Shown: positions 1 to 13,268, counted from the stretch's first letter. The stretch is DNA of 64,000 nucleotides from Leptodontidium sp. MPI-SDFR-AT-0119 (GCA_020726505.1 JAHLEZ010000048.1:62001-126000), one strand, 5' to 3'. Program-made: numbers and translations. Notes: generated by a model from the letters alone, not told the origin.

Positions 1-1416
1 GACGTTTTGCATGGGTTGTTCGACGTGTTGGCTGAAGGGGTCATGTCCTTCGAATGGAGACATGACAGTGCCAGTGCCGTGTTGTGTAGATGAGAGGTTG
101 TGGAAAAATTGGCCATTGTCACTCGCCCCTGACGGTGGGGGGTAGCGAGAATGCATGTACAATTTCCTGCGGCTGATCCTTGACGACTGCATCTTCTCCT
201 GGCAGTTCAACACGATTGATGCTACGAGGTGATGGTGAACGGCTTACTTGACCCGACTCATCACTCATTGCTCCTGATATTGCACCGGAGGAAGTCCGCC
301 GTCGCGATGCAACGTTTTCTGGGATCACATTGACAGACGTGGAAGTTGCTACTACGGGTTGTGCTTGCATGAGGAGGTATCGATGTAACTCTGAAGCTGC
401 CTTCTTACTGTCTTGTCCGACATCTGCAGTGTACCGTGGTGATTCGATGATCGTGAGCCGAAACCATAGAGCAATGACTGCGGGAATTACACCAACGCCG
501 ATGATCCAGCGCCAAACTGAATCCAATGTTCTCTTACATTCTTCGTTGCACTGCTGGTCGCTGCCTTTTGTGTGGGCCATTGAGTCTGAAGGGATTCCAT
601 TACGTTGTCGAACTATGGCGATGAGAGATACTAGAGTGGCAGCGAGTTGCCCGAGAGGCTGGCATGCAAATACAAGCGTCAACATTTTACCCCGCAGGCG
701 GGTTGGAGCAAATCTGGGTCTAGTTAGCTCGAGTGTACCAAGAAGAGCTGGGGAGATTCGTACTCTGAACAGATGACTGCACTCAAAGGATAGCTGAAAG
801 GGGTCAGTTCTGTCGATGGAAACTTGACCAGACGAAAGCAAAGGGCTCAGCCAAGATCGGATAGTTGATAGACTCACTCAGCACCAATGCCTATCCCAAG
901 TATGAATCTCCAAACCAAAAGCGAAACAATAATCGACATAGATCCATAAGTTCCATTTGACGACATCACGACACCAATAGTCGCACCGATCGTGATGATC
1001 AACTCCAGTCCATACATCTTCCGTCGTCCCCAGATATCAGCAGCAAGTCCGAAGCCAATCTGGCCGATAATGGAGCCTCCGAGAGTGACAACGCCCACCG
1101 CAATTCCGTAATTGTGTGGCATTTTCCCGTCGTAGTAGATGATGTCAATCATGGGCATGACCATGTTGATGGCGAAAATGGAGTAGGCGTCGGTGAAGAA
1201 ATCGACACCAGCGACGACCACTACCCATGACCATTCTGAGAAATCTGCGCCTTCGAGACGTCCTAAGATGTATGATCGTCGATCCGATTCCTGAGCATTT
1301 ATTTAGAGCTGATTGATTTGAGGAGGAAGCTGAGTACATACACTGATATGTTCGAAGTCATTGTTCGCGTAGGGGTTGAGGAAGAGTTTGAGCCATCTGA
1401 AGCCCCAGAGCACCAT
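1..1416 (-). CDS. PHO84-type inorganic phosphate transporter (MFS), 5' part only
   Basis: This is a plasma-membrane phosphate:H+ symporter of the major facilitator superfamily; its 3' part lies outside the window. Readable landmarks are NNDFEHIS near the N-terminus, VVAGVDFFTDAYSIFAIN (TM1), GFGLAADIWGRRKMYG (the D-x-W-GRRK loop) and GIGADYPLSAVICSEF, the family signature around TM4. These landmarks are joined by introns at about 1341-1291, 881-808 and 757-710. A long Ser-rich central loop follows TM6 (ESPRYTADVG). The frame then breaks at a run of six G at 137-142. Dropping one base restores an open frame to the window edge, so this is either an indel or an unrecognised intron. The start at 1416 is the nearest upstream in-frame ATG; ATGs further up are possible. 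Family assignment is firm; the exact N-terminus is not. Confidence 0.85.
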
Positions 1417-3048
1417 GCTTGGAAGCAACGGTCTACCCCGGTAGCCTTGCGAACTGTAACAAGGGAGAAGATCCTGGGAAGAGTTGTTCAACACAGGCGC
1501 ATGAACGACAGCGCAGACTCCAGCTAATAGGATGAATATTGGTTGATAGCTTGATGGGCGAAGAGGAGCATTATGCTGGCCAGAGGAACTGATATAGCAT
1601 GATCTCGGTTGACCAAGGAGCTGGAAACGAAGTTCGGATGAACAGGAGTCAGTCCCAACTGAGGCTCAGGCTGCCTACAAGGCTGAGCAAGGGCGTGGGT
1701 GGGCGATGTGGCGTCTGGACGGAGACCCCTTGCGCAGCCACTTCGCAGTCGACCGACCTATGAGAAGACTCAGAAGCCGGACGCGTTCTGCATCGAGACG
1801 GTGCGAATGAATGGACGGCGTTGCTCTGCAGTATGAGATATATAACTAATTGCCTTGGCTTCCAAATAGAGATTAAACAAACTGCTATTTGCAGGATGAG
1901 CTTTGCCGCTACCGCTTCCGCTTCTCAAGCTTCCAAGAACGAGGGAATTGTGCCAGCCAGTTTGGAGAGCGTCAGCCTTGTTTTCCACATTTAATACGAC
2001 GTCGGTGGCATGTAGGGAGATTGGCAGCTGTCAGGCGGAAGAAAGACGGGGGGAGGAAATTCCTAACTGAGATTTTGGTGATGCTTTAGGGGGGAGGGGG
2101 AGGAGGGGGTTGAGGGCGGAGTTTTAGAGGAGAGGGAGAGGGTATTCAAAATACTGTAGCCGAACCCTGTGCTGCTCCCCCATTGGACAAACCGTCAACG
2201 TGGGGATATAAGGACAAGCGATTGGCTTGTTTTGACGACCACCCAGCCGTCAAGCAGCATCCACCAGCATCCACCAGCATCCAACTTCCCCAAATATTCA
2301 CAACATCCATGGGTCTTGACCCTGCGCTGACTGCACTGTGCCTGTAAATACACCTGCACCTCCATGCTTCAGCCTCCACCTCTTCCATCGGGCGAACCAT
2401 GTGTCGACTTTACTGCTCAGTGAGTGGAGGCATCTCAGGAAGGTCAGGGCCAGGTTACGAAGTTCGGTCATCCGGGGGAGGATCCAAGTGCCCCGAGACT
2501 GACTGGTTCGACAAGCACAGGATGCACAGTCGCTCAGCTCCCCTCCCTTGCCATGCTCAATCAAGTCCCTGGATCTCTCAAGGGCTCAAGCGTGAGTGAG
2601 GCAAGAACCCAGTCCCAGTCATCAGCAGCCCTGGAACACACACCGGAGAAGAGGCTTGCCAGGTCAAGGGGGCGGCGAGAGCAAGCAAGCACTCCAAGCT
2701 CAGGCCAACAGCTGCACCATCACGTCGGTTGCCTGCCGTTTCGTCCGTCATAATTACTCCAGGATTTGTCCTCGAGAAAGCTATCCTACACGCGACACTC
2801 GACAGTGGACAACTTTTGGGATATTCAACAACACTTGAATTCTCCTGGAACCGCGCCAGAAGCATATTCGGGTACCTCGATCTTCACAGTGGCCTAGCCT
2901 GCTGAATGGTCTCTCTCCTGGGAGAAGAAATTTCCAGTGCCGTCAAGGTAGCTCCTGTTACGCTGAAGCTTTGACTAGTTCTGACTCAACCCCGCAAAGT
3001 TCTGATATATGTTAAACGTCGGATCTTTTATTGTTTATTCCATTCGTT
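1417..3048. other. Intergenic region, divergent promoters
   Basis: This stretch separates the divergently transcribed phosphate transporter and the MSFGWS protein. I see no convincing gene. It contains a strongly purine-rich strand at about 2085-2140 and a triple tandem repeat of the nonamer CATCCACCAG at about 2258-2283. The short open frames here show no domain or codon pattern I recognise. Confidence 0.6.
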
Positions 3049-5518
3049 ATGTCATTTGGGTGGTCTGCCGGGGACGTCATTGCTGGCCTGAAGGCTGTTT
3101 GGGATATCTGGGAAGCCGTGTCCGACGGTCCTCTCAATGCTCGATTCGAAGCTGCACAGTTCTTTGACGAATTCATTCATGTCACTAGTCGATTGTCGGA
3201 ATGGGAAGCGCGTAGAGTATCATGTGCGAAGGACGATCGGCTGCAACGATCGCATCAGGAACTTCGAGACCAATGTACGGAGTTCATCAAGAAGCACATG
3301 GTGATCATCCAACGAGCCAACCCGAACACTAAAGCGATTCGATCCCGTCGTACAACATGGATACAAAAAGCCTCGTTTACTCAGAGTCAGGTTATTGCTC
3401 TGTACCAACAAGTTCAGTGGCCATCTGAGCGCAAAGTAGTCGCTAGGCTACGGGAAAAGTTGCAGTTATTCCTCGAGATAGCTGCCGTGGATGTCGCACT
3501 GGACACCAATGCTATTGTTCGCGATATCAGGTAATGAAACCTTGGTTTTGATGTATCAGCGATCTAACAGGCTCATAGGGCATCTCATTCATCTCAAGCA
3601 GACCTGGTTTCCACCAACCTCCGACTAGTATCTTCGCACCTCGATCTAGTTTCTCGAGTAACACTAAACTTGAAGCTGATCACATACCCACTGGAGCAAG
3701 GCAATCAGGCAAGGGAGATCGATTATCCGATTCTTCGACAGTTCGAACAGGCGCTCCACCCACCGCAGCCTATTAGAGCAATCGAAGGCCGCAGTCACGC
3801 AATTGAGCTACCTTGGCAAAATAGGCCACGCTTACAGGAGAACGAATATGCGGCAGTCTTACCACAAAACACACAGGGTGAAGACCAAGGAGCTTTCCAG
3901 CAAAACGAAGTTCGGGGCTTGATATCACAAAGACTTGACAATCTGTCGATGCGGGTGAAGCGAGTCGAAACCTTGGACACGATATCTGAGCTTGCATCTC
4001 CAGAGAATTCTGATCCGTCTGTGCACCAGCTGTTGAGAAGGTTGCAAGATATGCGGGAACAAATTGCGGAGGCTGTTGGTGTTCTGAACCATTCTAATTC
4101 TCAGAACGACATGACCGTTGTGGTAACAGAGCCACGGACTGCACTCCAACAAGAACTTGATGCATGGAATAAGTTGGAAGAAAGAATCGAACGGGAGAGG
4201 TTGCATCCTGCTGTTGGTATCATCCAACCACCAACACCTTCGCGACCAATTCCTATACCATCTCCAAGGTCATCAGGCTCTCGATCACCCATGACCCCCC
4301 CCTTTGATGGCTGGTCAGGACCAACATGCCGCAGCCCAGATGGAAACAGGAACTCCCTATCAATCTCACCCGGTCATCCAAGACCTCTATCCCACAGCAG
4401 AACACAGTCAATATCTTCAATTTCTCGACGACAGTCATTTGGCCTCGAACGCCAGCTTCCCGTCCAGTTATTCTACCTCGATTACTGCATCAATGCTGTC
4501 ATCCAGACTATAACAAGATTCGACAACGGCGATGTGGAAACAATCACGACTGCAGGTATCGATGGCATGGTCAAGTTCAAGCATTCCATTGACCTCAGCA
4601 CACCTGCCTCCGTTGAGACGTCTATGAAACCATTCCTGGACAACAGCCACATCGACAAGACTCATAAACTCCGAGTCCAATTCCAAGGCTCGCATAAGCT
4701 GACGATAGCAAAGCAAAACGATATACCAGCAGCTTTTCCATTTCCTCCCATCTACAAATTTCTCAATAATGAAGGTAATTTTCTCGTTGGTAACTCCACG
4801 AGAAACAGCGACTGATTGAATGTCTATCTAGACTACTACGATTTCCAAAGCCTGCTCCTGAACAAGAAAGTGGTCTACTGTGCTGATGTACAATACATCA
4901 AATCAACCGACAAAGACATCCAATGCCGTCTCGGAACGATTCGGATCCTCCTCGACGACTTCTCTCGAACAAGACATATCCTCTATTTCAGACACACACC
5001 AGACCAAAAACACGGCTTTGTGGAATGGCCAAGTATGTGCCTCCCCTACAAGTCCATCCTAACAAATCAAGCTAACGAATCCTCCCAGCAAACCTTTTTA
5101 AACCCCCCAAACCCCTTCCCCGAAAAGCAAAATCCCTTACCATTGAAAGCACAGACGGCAAAGCACTCTTCCTCGCCAGAAGCCTCTCTCGACGCAGTAC
5201 CCAAGGCAGCGTCGCCACCATCGCGAGTTTCGAATCGAGTCCTGGACCAGCATATGCACGCATCGATCAGAGGGCTGGGAGTGGAAGTGGCAGTGGGAAG
5301 CCTGTCAGGGGACTTGTGGTGGAGTTTTGTGAAGCCGATGGTATGTGCACCCCTCTTCCTTTTCCTTTTGTTCAGCTTCTCAAGGCGTGAATGAAAGGAG
5401 TTGTGCTGATAGGGTTTTAGACTGTCTTAGTTTCTGGACCGAGTTCACGAAGAAGGAAGTTGACTTCTCAGAGGTGGGACTTGGTTTGCCGGCCCTTCCT
5501 GTGGAGCTACCTGCTTGA
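3049..5518 (+). CDS. Unknown fungal protein with N-terminal MSFGWSAGD motif
   Basis: Five exons (3049-3530, 3579-4774, 4832-5032, 5089-5340, 5421-5518) join in frame to about 742 residues; all junctions are GT-AG. The N-terminus, MSFGWSAGDVIAGLKAVWDI, is followed by a helical segment of about 160 residues. This start resembles the N-terminal helical module of many fungal accessory proteins, including the ubiquitin-like-domain protein at 57229-59448. The middle (about residues 170-430) is low in complexity, with a Ser/Pro-rich stretch. The C-terminal third (from about residue 450) contains alternating beta-like segments and ends around FWTEFTKKEVDF. I do not recognise a named domain there. The upstream frame opens with TTG at 3031, but the ATG at 3049 begins the recurrent motif. 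Function is unknown. Confidence 0.75.
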
Positions 5519-7186
5519 GAAAAGAATCCATCAGTAATGAATATTCAATTCAAAAGCAAATTTCATGCATCCATGCTTCGCAGCACTCAAACACAAAACG
5601 TACGAAGCAACGAGCAAAGCACAGAACGCAACGAACGAGGCGTGAAGCTCGCTGCCGCTGCCAAACCTGAGCGTCGGCAAAGTAGCGGCTTCGATTGGAA
5701 AAGATTTTGTTGAGGTAGGAAGCTCGACATATTGGCGCAGTGCTTGTAGCATTTGGATATGGGCCCTGGATGTAGAGCCCACTGCCAGCGACTCCTACTT
5801 CGCCATATGTCGGCGGATTGCACAGGATCAGGACAAGTGACGATGGGCCGAGTCAGAGACGAAAGTATATGGAATTCCACAGCTCATACACACGGTCTCT
5901 TATTGTCGTGGTACTGCTGCCCGGATGTCGGTTGCTTCGTATCAATCAAAGATTCCAAAAATAGACTACGAAGCTCAGCAATCTGCACCTAGGCCACTTC
6001 TACTTCATCCCACTTGAAAAAGGAAACCTAGCAGCACCACTATTTGATCAAAAGACCACTCCGAATGATCAAACTCCGGTTTCGAGGCGAAGTAGCCAGG
6101 GATTTAAAGACGTACCGTCAAGCCAGGTACTCACGATGAGCGAGTAGTCATGTAGTTTTAAGGTATATAATGTATAATGTATAACAGACGAGAAACGAAA
6201 ATGAGATGGAGTCAAAGTCAAATGACCGCGCATGTCTGTAGAAGGGCAAAATGATACTGGTACAATAATAATGATGTAAAGAGATAATGCGCATATCCCC
6301 TTAACTGCCAGAAATCTGTGCCCCTGAAGACCCCTGTAGCGAGACCCCGCCAGACCCTAAATTAAGCGAAGAACACCAAGATTACAGGCAGTCATCATCG
6401 TTGTAAAGGCTTCACAAGTGGTCGTAAGGTCCCTGCATCGGTAGGATCTTTCGTTGCGTCTTTGGGCATGATGATTGCATTGAAAGTAGAGTGTTTAGGT
6501 AGGAAATTAGGAGGGGAAACGTAGTTGTTGATGTTTTTGTTTACCTGGCGCACGGGCCCTGTAGTGATGGCAACCCCCCCTAGAAAAAGGTGCCAGAAGT
6601 GCTTCTGGCAGTTAAGGGGATATTAACCAAAAACCGGACTGGACCTGCTAATCATCGTGGTCAATCACTTACTACTCCTTTCAGGTGAATCCTCAATTGG
6701 GAGGAAAACAAGAACTGTGGTGGTCAGTGAAGTGACGATCACTAAGATACATAAAACGGAAGGGAAATCCATCAGCAAAGCCTCGCAGATGATTTTCCTC
6801 GCCTGAAACTCGCAAGTTTGGTACGAGAAGGGAGTCTGGTGTTGCTATTTGGTTAGCCCCTATTCTCTCGCTTAAAGTCTCAAGCAGAAGTCGGCGAGTG
6901 TTTAGACACAACACACACAGTTACAATCACACAACAACTGAACTACAGCAAGCAACTTTTAAAACTTAGCACATTGAAACTAGGTACAGCTATGCAAATC
7001 TTAAAAACAAAAACCAGAAAAGCAGAACACATGAGGAACAAATGAGTCTCATCACCCGATCCCGTCCAATTCTATGCTCTCAAATCTAAGTACGGTCGTA
7101 TGCGTCAGTCTCTTCTACTAGCTAGCTAGCTAACTAAATAACTTCAAGGTCCAGTAATTCACACCTCGTCGCCGTCGTAGTCGGGG
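5519..7186. other. Intergenic region carrying a miniature inverted-repeat element
   Basis: This lies between the convergent ends of the MSFGWS gene and the RING gene. Apart from the inverted-repeat element at 6293-6623 I see no gene. TA-rich sequence with GTATAATGTATAA motifs lies at about 6160-6185, and a short GCTA repeat lies at about 7118-7132. Confidence 0.55.
6293..6623. mobile_element. Miniature inverted-repeat element (331 bp, 21-bp perfect TIRs)
   Basis: The left end, 6293-6313, begins ATATCCCCTTAACTGCCAGA and is repeated perfectly in inverted orientation at 6603-6623. A further internal palindrome (GCCAGAAG TG CTTCTGGC) overlaps the right end. There is no coding capacity, so it looks like a non-autonomous DNA element (MITE). 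The ends can be read as TA plus TCCCC..., which would allow a TA target duplication as in Tc1/mariner-like elements, but the superfamily is uncertain. Confidence 0.65.
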
Positions 7187-10100
7187 TCATTGTAATTGTC
7201 GTTCCCCATCATCACCTCCAGCCAGTCCCAGCGGTGCAGGTGGGGGTCCATTCGGATTAATCGTATTAGCTCTCGGGATAACCAACGGTGGAATCCCATT
7301 CGGATTTGGATCATCAGGATCAACATTCTTAATCCCCTCCCGCGCCATCTCAACAGCAAGTCTGCGCCTCCTATTCAGAACCCTCCGATGCTCCCTCACG
7401 ATAGCCATCTCAACGTACGCCGTGCGCTCGATGCCGTACATGCCGTTATACTGGCCTTTGGGATTGTCGGGCGTGGCTTCGGCGTCCATGGTCGGGTAGC
7501 CTAGGTTGCTGCGGTAGTATTGGGATGTGAGACGTACGCTTTCTTCGATGGTGTGGTATTCGGGGGAGATGTCTGGGTGTGGGATCGTTTCCGGGTTGAA
7601 TGGGTCGCCTTCTACCCATTGCTTGCCCATTCGCTCTTCGTATTCCCATACGTCGTCGACTTCGGCGGTCACGGATGCGGTTTCTTTGAGCCGCCAGTTG
7701 CTTTGTCGACACTGGTGGTGAGGTTAGCGGGGATTGATGAGGGAGGGAGGGTATTTCGAGTTCACTTACGAGAGGGCAGTTGTAATGCTGGTTGTCAGGC
7801 AGCTATTCAAACTTCGGATTAGTAGGGCTTCTTTTCAAGATACCCCAAGTATTCGGGAAAAAAAAATAGTTGGGTTAAGTATTGCTGGGAGAGGAATACA
7901 TACATCCCAATTGTCACGCAAACAATTGTAGTGAAAGAAATGATTACAATGCGTCTGCATGATTATTTTCCTCGAGAGCAAGTCGTACTTGTCACCACAC
8001 AGAGTACAACCGGCATCCCAATCGTCCAACGTCATCCGTCCAGGCATATCATTGTTGACTGCTGGTATGGCGGTGGTGGCGAGGGGGTGGATCGGGAAGA
8101 GGCTCGAGTAAACATTGGCGTCGTTGGAGGGATTGAAATCTTTGTTGTAATGGATGTTTTTCGGAAGGGCCTGTGGCTTTGTAAGATAAAGTGCCTCGAG
8201 GTGAATTTGGAAATGTATGATAGCATCTAGGAAGCTGCGCCGACTTGGATCGGTGCTGTTTGGACCGAAGTCGCCGTTCTCAGACGTGTTGTATGGACAG
8301 TAAAGTTGTTTCCTGCCATTTGTCAGGATGTTATCAGCAAAGTTGAATGGGCAGGATATAACTTACCAAGGTCGTTTTCGATTCCAATCTTTCAAGAGCA
8401 GTAGATTACGACGAAGCTGATTGACTTGAGCCATTTTGCTAATGTACTGTTGCGGCGTCGTAAATTGTTCCATTTTCTCTTCTGACAAATCGGGGTATTT
8501 CGGTTTCCGAAGATTGGCGGGGACAAATCCTTCTCCTTTTCGGACCCGTTAACGTTGTTCTATACGAAGTCTTGCATGCCTGAAAAAAAGTGCTGAGGTT
8601 TCTCTCCTTAGAGGCACTACTACCAGAATCTTGAGGTAACCGAAGTAGACGAGAGGAAGCTGACCTTGAACTCTCAGATCATTCATTATATCATATTCTT
8701 CATCTGTCACAACAACCAGTTTGTTTGTTAAGACATCTTCTACATGTTCCATATTCATGCGCCTATTAAAATCTTCAACCAGTTCTTGAAGGTCTGACCA
8801 CAAATGCCATCGTCCTAGTACCGGCTGTAAGTTCTGCATGTCCGTCAGCATTCGTGAGATATAATGATGTCGATTTCGATGATAGTACCATGTCCACAAT
8901 TTCGGCCATTCTAGCAGGGCTAGTATTGAACGAGACTGTGTCCTCCTTGGAGTAAAACCCTGGCCTGGTTTCAAATTGAACTCCATCGGCGATGCCATTG
9001 ACAGCCCTTGAAAGCTGTTGATAGAGAAAATAGATATCCGCGAATGCTGGAAGATTCTGCTGTTCGGATTCTGGGTCATGAGAAACTTTGTCTAGCTCTA
9101 GAGAGAGATAAGCCAGGGATAAAACAAGAATTTTTTCGAGCATCCTCTCTCCGATGTTGTCCCTTCCAACGTAAAGACTGCGCTGATGGAGAAGACGGAT
9201 GTAGCATCTGTGAAGGATCCATGTAGCCGTGAGGAAATGGTTCGAAGCTTCGAAGTTCGACCCATCCGGCAACTGTGCTTCAGAGACAGTCAAGTTTCTA
9301 CCGTCTGCGAACCTCCGGAGAACACGTAGCCTTTGAAGGAGGGTGTAAGATTCCCAGATACGGTTCCCTGCCATATGAGAACATTCTTAGTTTTTGCAAA
9401 GTATTGTCAAATAAAATAGGAACAGCGGTTTAACAAAAGCACTTACAGGGTTGATTATGATCATCAGCACCCGTCCCTTTTGTATCTGCGAGCCGTACCA
9501 ATTCCCTCAGTTGTGGTGTCTCTGGGACCAGGTCCTGCTAAAGAAATTAGCATCCACGCAGTTCGTCAAGCTATCTTCATGGAAGCGCACATCTTTCCAA
9601 CTTCTCAAATGCCGGATTTTGAACAAGTCGCCACTGTTCACGAGTTCATTTATAAGACTGTATTCATCTGGATCTAGATAAGTGGAAGCATATTGCTCCA
9701 GCCATCCCAATGTATGCTCTTGCGTCGTTTGATTTCCGTTCGCAAGGGCTAAATTGGCCTTGGCTTCTGGGTGGAAAGGATCATTATCAGTTGAAGGACC
9801 GCCATTGTCATCGGTCCATGGCTTCTTCAGCATCTCAATGTCATGTAGGATTTCTGCCTTGTACAGAGTAGCCAATTTCTTCGCTCGAGCTTCGGCGTAG
9901 TCATTCTGCATTTGAAGCCATTCTTCCTGGTGGACGATTAGCAGTGCTCAATTTGGACACGTCATGCTATAGACTCTTTCCCGGAACTCACCTGGGTTTT
10001 ACGACCGTTGGGTACGAAATTCATAAATCTGTTGGGGTTTGCAGGATTAGCTGGACTGGGTCCTCCTCCACCCCTTCCTCCTCTTCCACCTCCTCTTCTA

Positions 10101-10231
10101 CCAACTACTCCCCTCCCTCTTCCTAGCCCTCTCCCACCTCCTCTTACTCCTCCTCCTCCTCCTCCTCCTCCTCCTCCTCCACGTCCCCGTCCTCGTCCCT
10201 GTCCACGTCCACCTCGCGGTGGAGCGTTCAT
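7187..10231 (-). CDS. RGG-rich protein with C-terminal RING-H2 domain (putative E3 ubiquitin ligase)
   Basis: The start MNAPPRGGRG (10231) opens a Gly/Arg-rich segment of about 60 residues, typical of RNA-binding RGG tails. A long helical, unrecognised middle follows. A RING-H2 finger then sits at about residues 594-644: CTLC, THCNH, FHYNC and CPLC give C-x2-C...C-x-H-x2-H-x2-C...C-x2-C. RING-H2 proteins usually pass ubiquitin from an E2 to a target. Exons read 10231-9992, 9926-9591, 9534-9447, 9367-8889, 8833-8665, 8535-8367, 8312-7904, 7802-7770 and 7711-7187, about 815 residues. The junction across an in-frame TAA at 8549-8551 is inferred: an intron of 129 bases (8664-8536) or 105 bases removes the stop and keeps the frame. 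Alternatively there are two genes, 10231-8549 and 8473-7187. Confidence 0.65.
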
Positions 10232-13200
10232 GATAATGCGATCCTGCACTTTATACCCGATGGGGAGTAATCTATCTAGTTTTTTGAAGTCAACAATTCA
10301 TCATTACAGAATCACTCAACGCAGAACTCCACAAGGGTAAGAAAGCACGAAGATCAAGCATGGTTCTGTGTATCTGGTAGTTCAATGAATGTCTTTGTTG
10401 TTAAGCGAAGGCATGCATTCCTGGAGGAGACTGTATGCCAAATGCATCAAGCGACCATGACAACGGGTTCTGGAATGGGGGAGGACATTGTTGATGGGTG
10501 ATTTGGCGGCTTTGATGTTTCCTCAGAGATAGTGGAGACTTTGGCATTGAGAGGGAAGAGTTTTGCTCGAGGGAGTAGAGGTTCTCGTGTAAGACACGTG
10601 ATGGCTATCCTTGCCTACTGTGGTATCCTCTTAAGCGGACAAGATCGATGTTCAAAGCAACAAGAAAAGAATAGGCTACTTAGACTTAATGCGTTAAGGG
10701 ACAAGAAATACAGAGCTCGCATGATGCCGGGGATTGTAGACAGGTGCGGCAATCATGTGAGTTAATTATCACGTGATACTCCTCTCTCACTTGCGGTTAT
10801 CTCCCGTCTTCTGTCTCTAGCCTCGAGGCATGAGTTCAAAAGAAGTGTCGGCTACTTACAGAGACAAAGGTTTCCCTTCCAGCTTCTAAAGCCTTCTAAT
10901 CACCACTAGCTGGGCAAGTCACTTACTCACACATGTTTCGTCTCGGGAAGCTGCATCTTCTCCAGGGTCTATCATCCACAGTCTTGCCAGAAATCCAATC
11001 CCGGACTGAACCAAATAGAGTATTCCCAGGACCAGGTATGAAGCTAGACCCAAGAACCAGAAGAAGTGAGATCTGGCTGCAGATGTCAGAACTTAGGTAT
11101 GTAGCTTTCCGTTGCAGGGAGGTGTTGGTCCATGGGGTCGGGTAGAGGCACGATGACGGAGCTGGATAGATCTCTGCTTTACAGATGGATGGAGAACTAC
11201 TTGTAAGCAGTTGTGGGGATTTCGATACATATATTGTATGTAGCTATCTGGTTCTACGATCCTGATAATAAAGTTCTGGAAATCGATCGGCTTGGCCTTG
11301 GGGTTGGGACGACTGCAACATCTCATACCATGCCATACAATACATGGGAATAAATGTATCCTCGATTCGAATTGAGTTGACAAGTCCAAGTCAAAGTTCC
11401 CGTTCCAAATCCATGTAATCCTAGAGTTTTAAAATACGTCGTATCATTTCCAGCCCAACGAATAAAAGAGAGCAGAGTCACACGGGATCTTGGTAACGAA
11501 TGATCGACGTTTGATCTCTTTGTTCTTGGATCGGTGCTCGTACGGGATTGTTTTGTTTGCAGGGGAAGGGGGGGCCGGGCTTGTGTGACAATACCTAAGG
11601 CGAGGTGCCTGCAGTGGAAGGGGTTTCAGGATGCGCGGTTGCATGTGTGTTTACGGTAGAGGGATGGATGGGGAAAGAGAAGTTGAAGACGGGGGGAGGA
11701 TATGGGTGGGTGATGGAGAGGGAATGGAATGGGAGTCGACATGAACTGGCTCTAGGTTCGCATTGATGGTTCGGTGATGAAAGGAGTGGAGAGAAGAAAG
11801 AGGTGAACGGTGACAAGTTTGGTACCGCGGGCAAGATGGAGGGGTGTGAGTAAGCTGGTCTGGGTGGATGTCTTGGCGGGGTCATCGCCAGAGCTCCAAA
11901 CGGTATTGACATAAGTGTAGTGTAGCTTCAACTTGTAAGTCTGAATCGGAAATTTATTCATTCCTTCATTCATGTCTCTGATAGGAAACAAATCTTCATT
12001 TTAATGTCTTATTATCATTGAATAGGTGTGGAGCAGAATGTACTGACATAGACCTCTGAAGTGCACGGCCGGCCCACCACGGCTCCCAACCGTGTCCTGA
12101 CAGCTGCTTCAAAGACGGGGTGCCGGACAACACAAACATTGGAGATACTTTGAAATTGATATGCCCGGGCCACAAGTGGTGCTGGATAGAGGTGCGGGTT
12201 TGAACCTTTTGATATGCAGATGGGACCGAGAGAGATTAAGTTTATATTATCTTGATCACCAGGCAAGAGTGGGAGATATACTTTTCTTGTCTTTTCTTCT
12301 CTCATCTTCAAACCGAACTGGACTCGAGCAGAGTCTGAGCAAAACATATTTCCCTGTGACGCAGATCCCCTCAAGTAGGTAAGGTAAGGTAAGGTATAAA
12401 ACATCAACAACCACGGAAAGAACAGTCAATTGAGAAAGCCACGACATCAGGTAAAAATAGGGCGGTAGAAATACAACCGAGACAATTCAGCTCCCCAAGT
12501 ATCTCAATAAGTATCTGTGCTCAGTCAATAAAGTACTTAGCTACGGAGTACCTACGCAGCCTTCTCCACACTTCCATTATTCAAGCTCAAACACTCCTCT
12601 TACCGTATACTTCATTGCTCCGCGTCCGCCGTGTCTGTTTGTGCCCAAACTCAGCCTTGTCACGGGCTCTTCTTTCTTTGGTGTGCCCGTTCACCGTTCA
12701 CGGTTCCATGACATGGCATGACATGACATAACATGACAACAAGCTTTTGTTCGCTTTGAGAGACCGACGCATAGTAGTTTGATGCGATATGTATCTTATG
12801 GGATGTACAGGACAGACAGACAGGACAAGATAGGTAGGTATATTTGGGAGCAATAAATGCTGCTGCTTACACACATACATACATACACTCTCTTGATTCC
12901 GCTTCCTTTCCTTTCCTTTCTCGCCCTGCCCTTCTCAGCCCTCAGCCTTCCCCGCGGGCGTAGCCGAGAGCTTCTCACACTAAGAAAATAGCTGGAGCCC
13001 ATGCCCACTAATGCCCATGCATGCAGCTGTCCATGACACCCAGACAGAAAAGAACACCAGACAGAGAGCTGGACCCTTCAGTCCAGTCCAGTCCAGTCCA
13101 GGCCAATGCTCCACATCGACGGTCTAATGCAACCCAATCAATTAATTCAGTTCGATTCAATCGATTCAATCCAATAATCTGATCCAGTACATACAGTACA

Positions 13201-13232
13201 TACAGTCCAGTCCAGTCCAGTCCAGCCCGGCA

Positions 13233-13268
<36 letters not shown>

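Noticed and set aside
10008..10340. Proline-rich open frame on the plus strand
   Set aside because: It is the antisense of the Gly/Arg-rich exon of the RGG-RING gene.
13205..13268. Regularly repeated units considered as a CRISPR-like array
   Set aside because: They are contiguous microsatellites without spacers, in a eukaryotic sequence.
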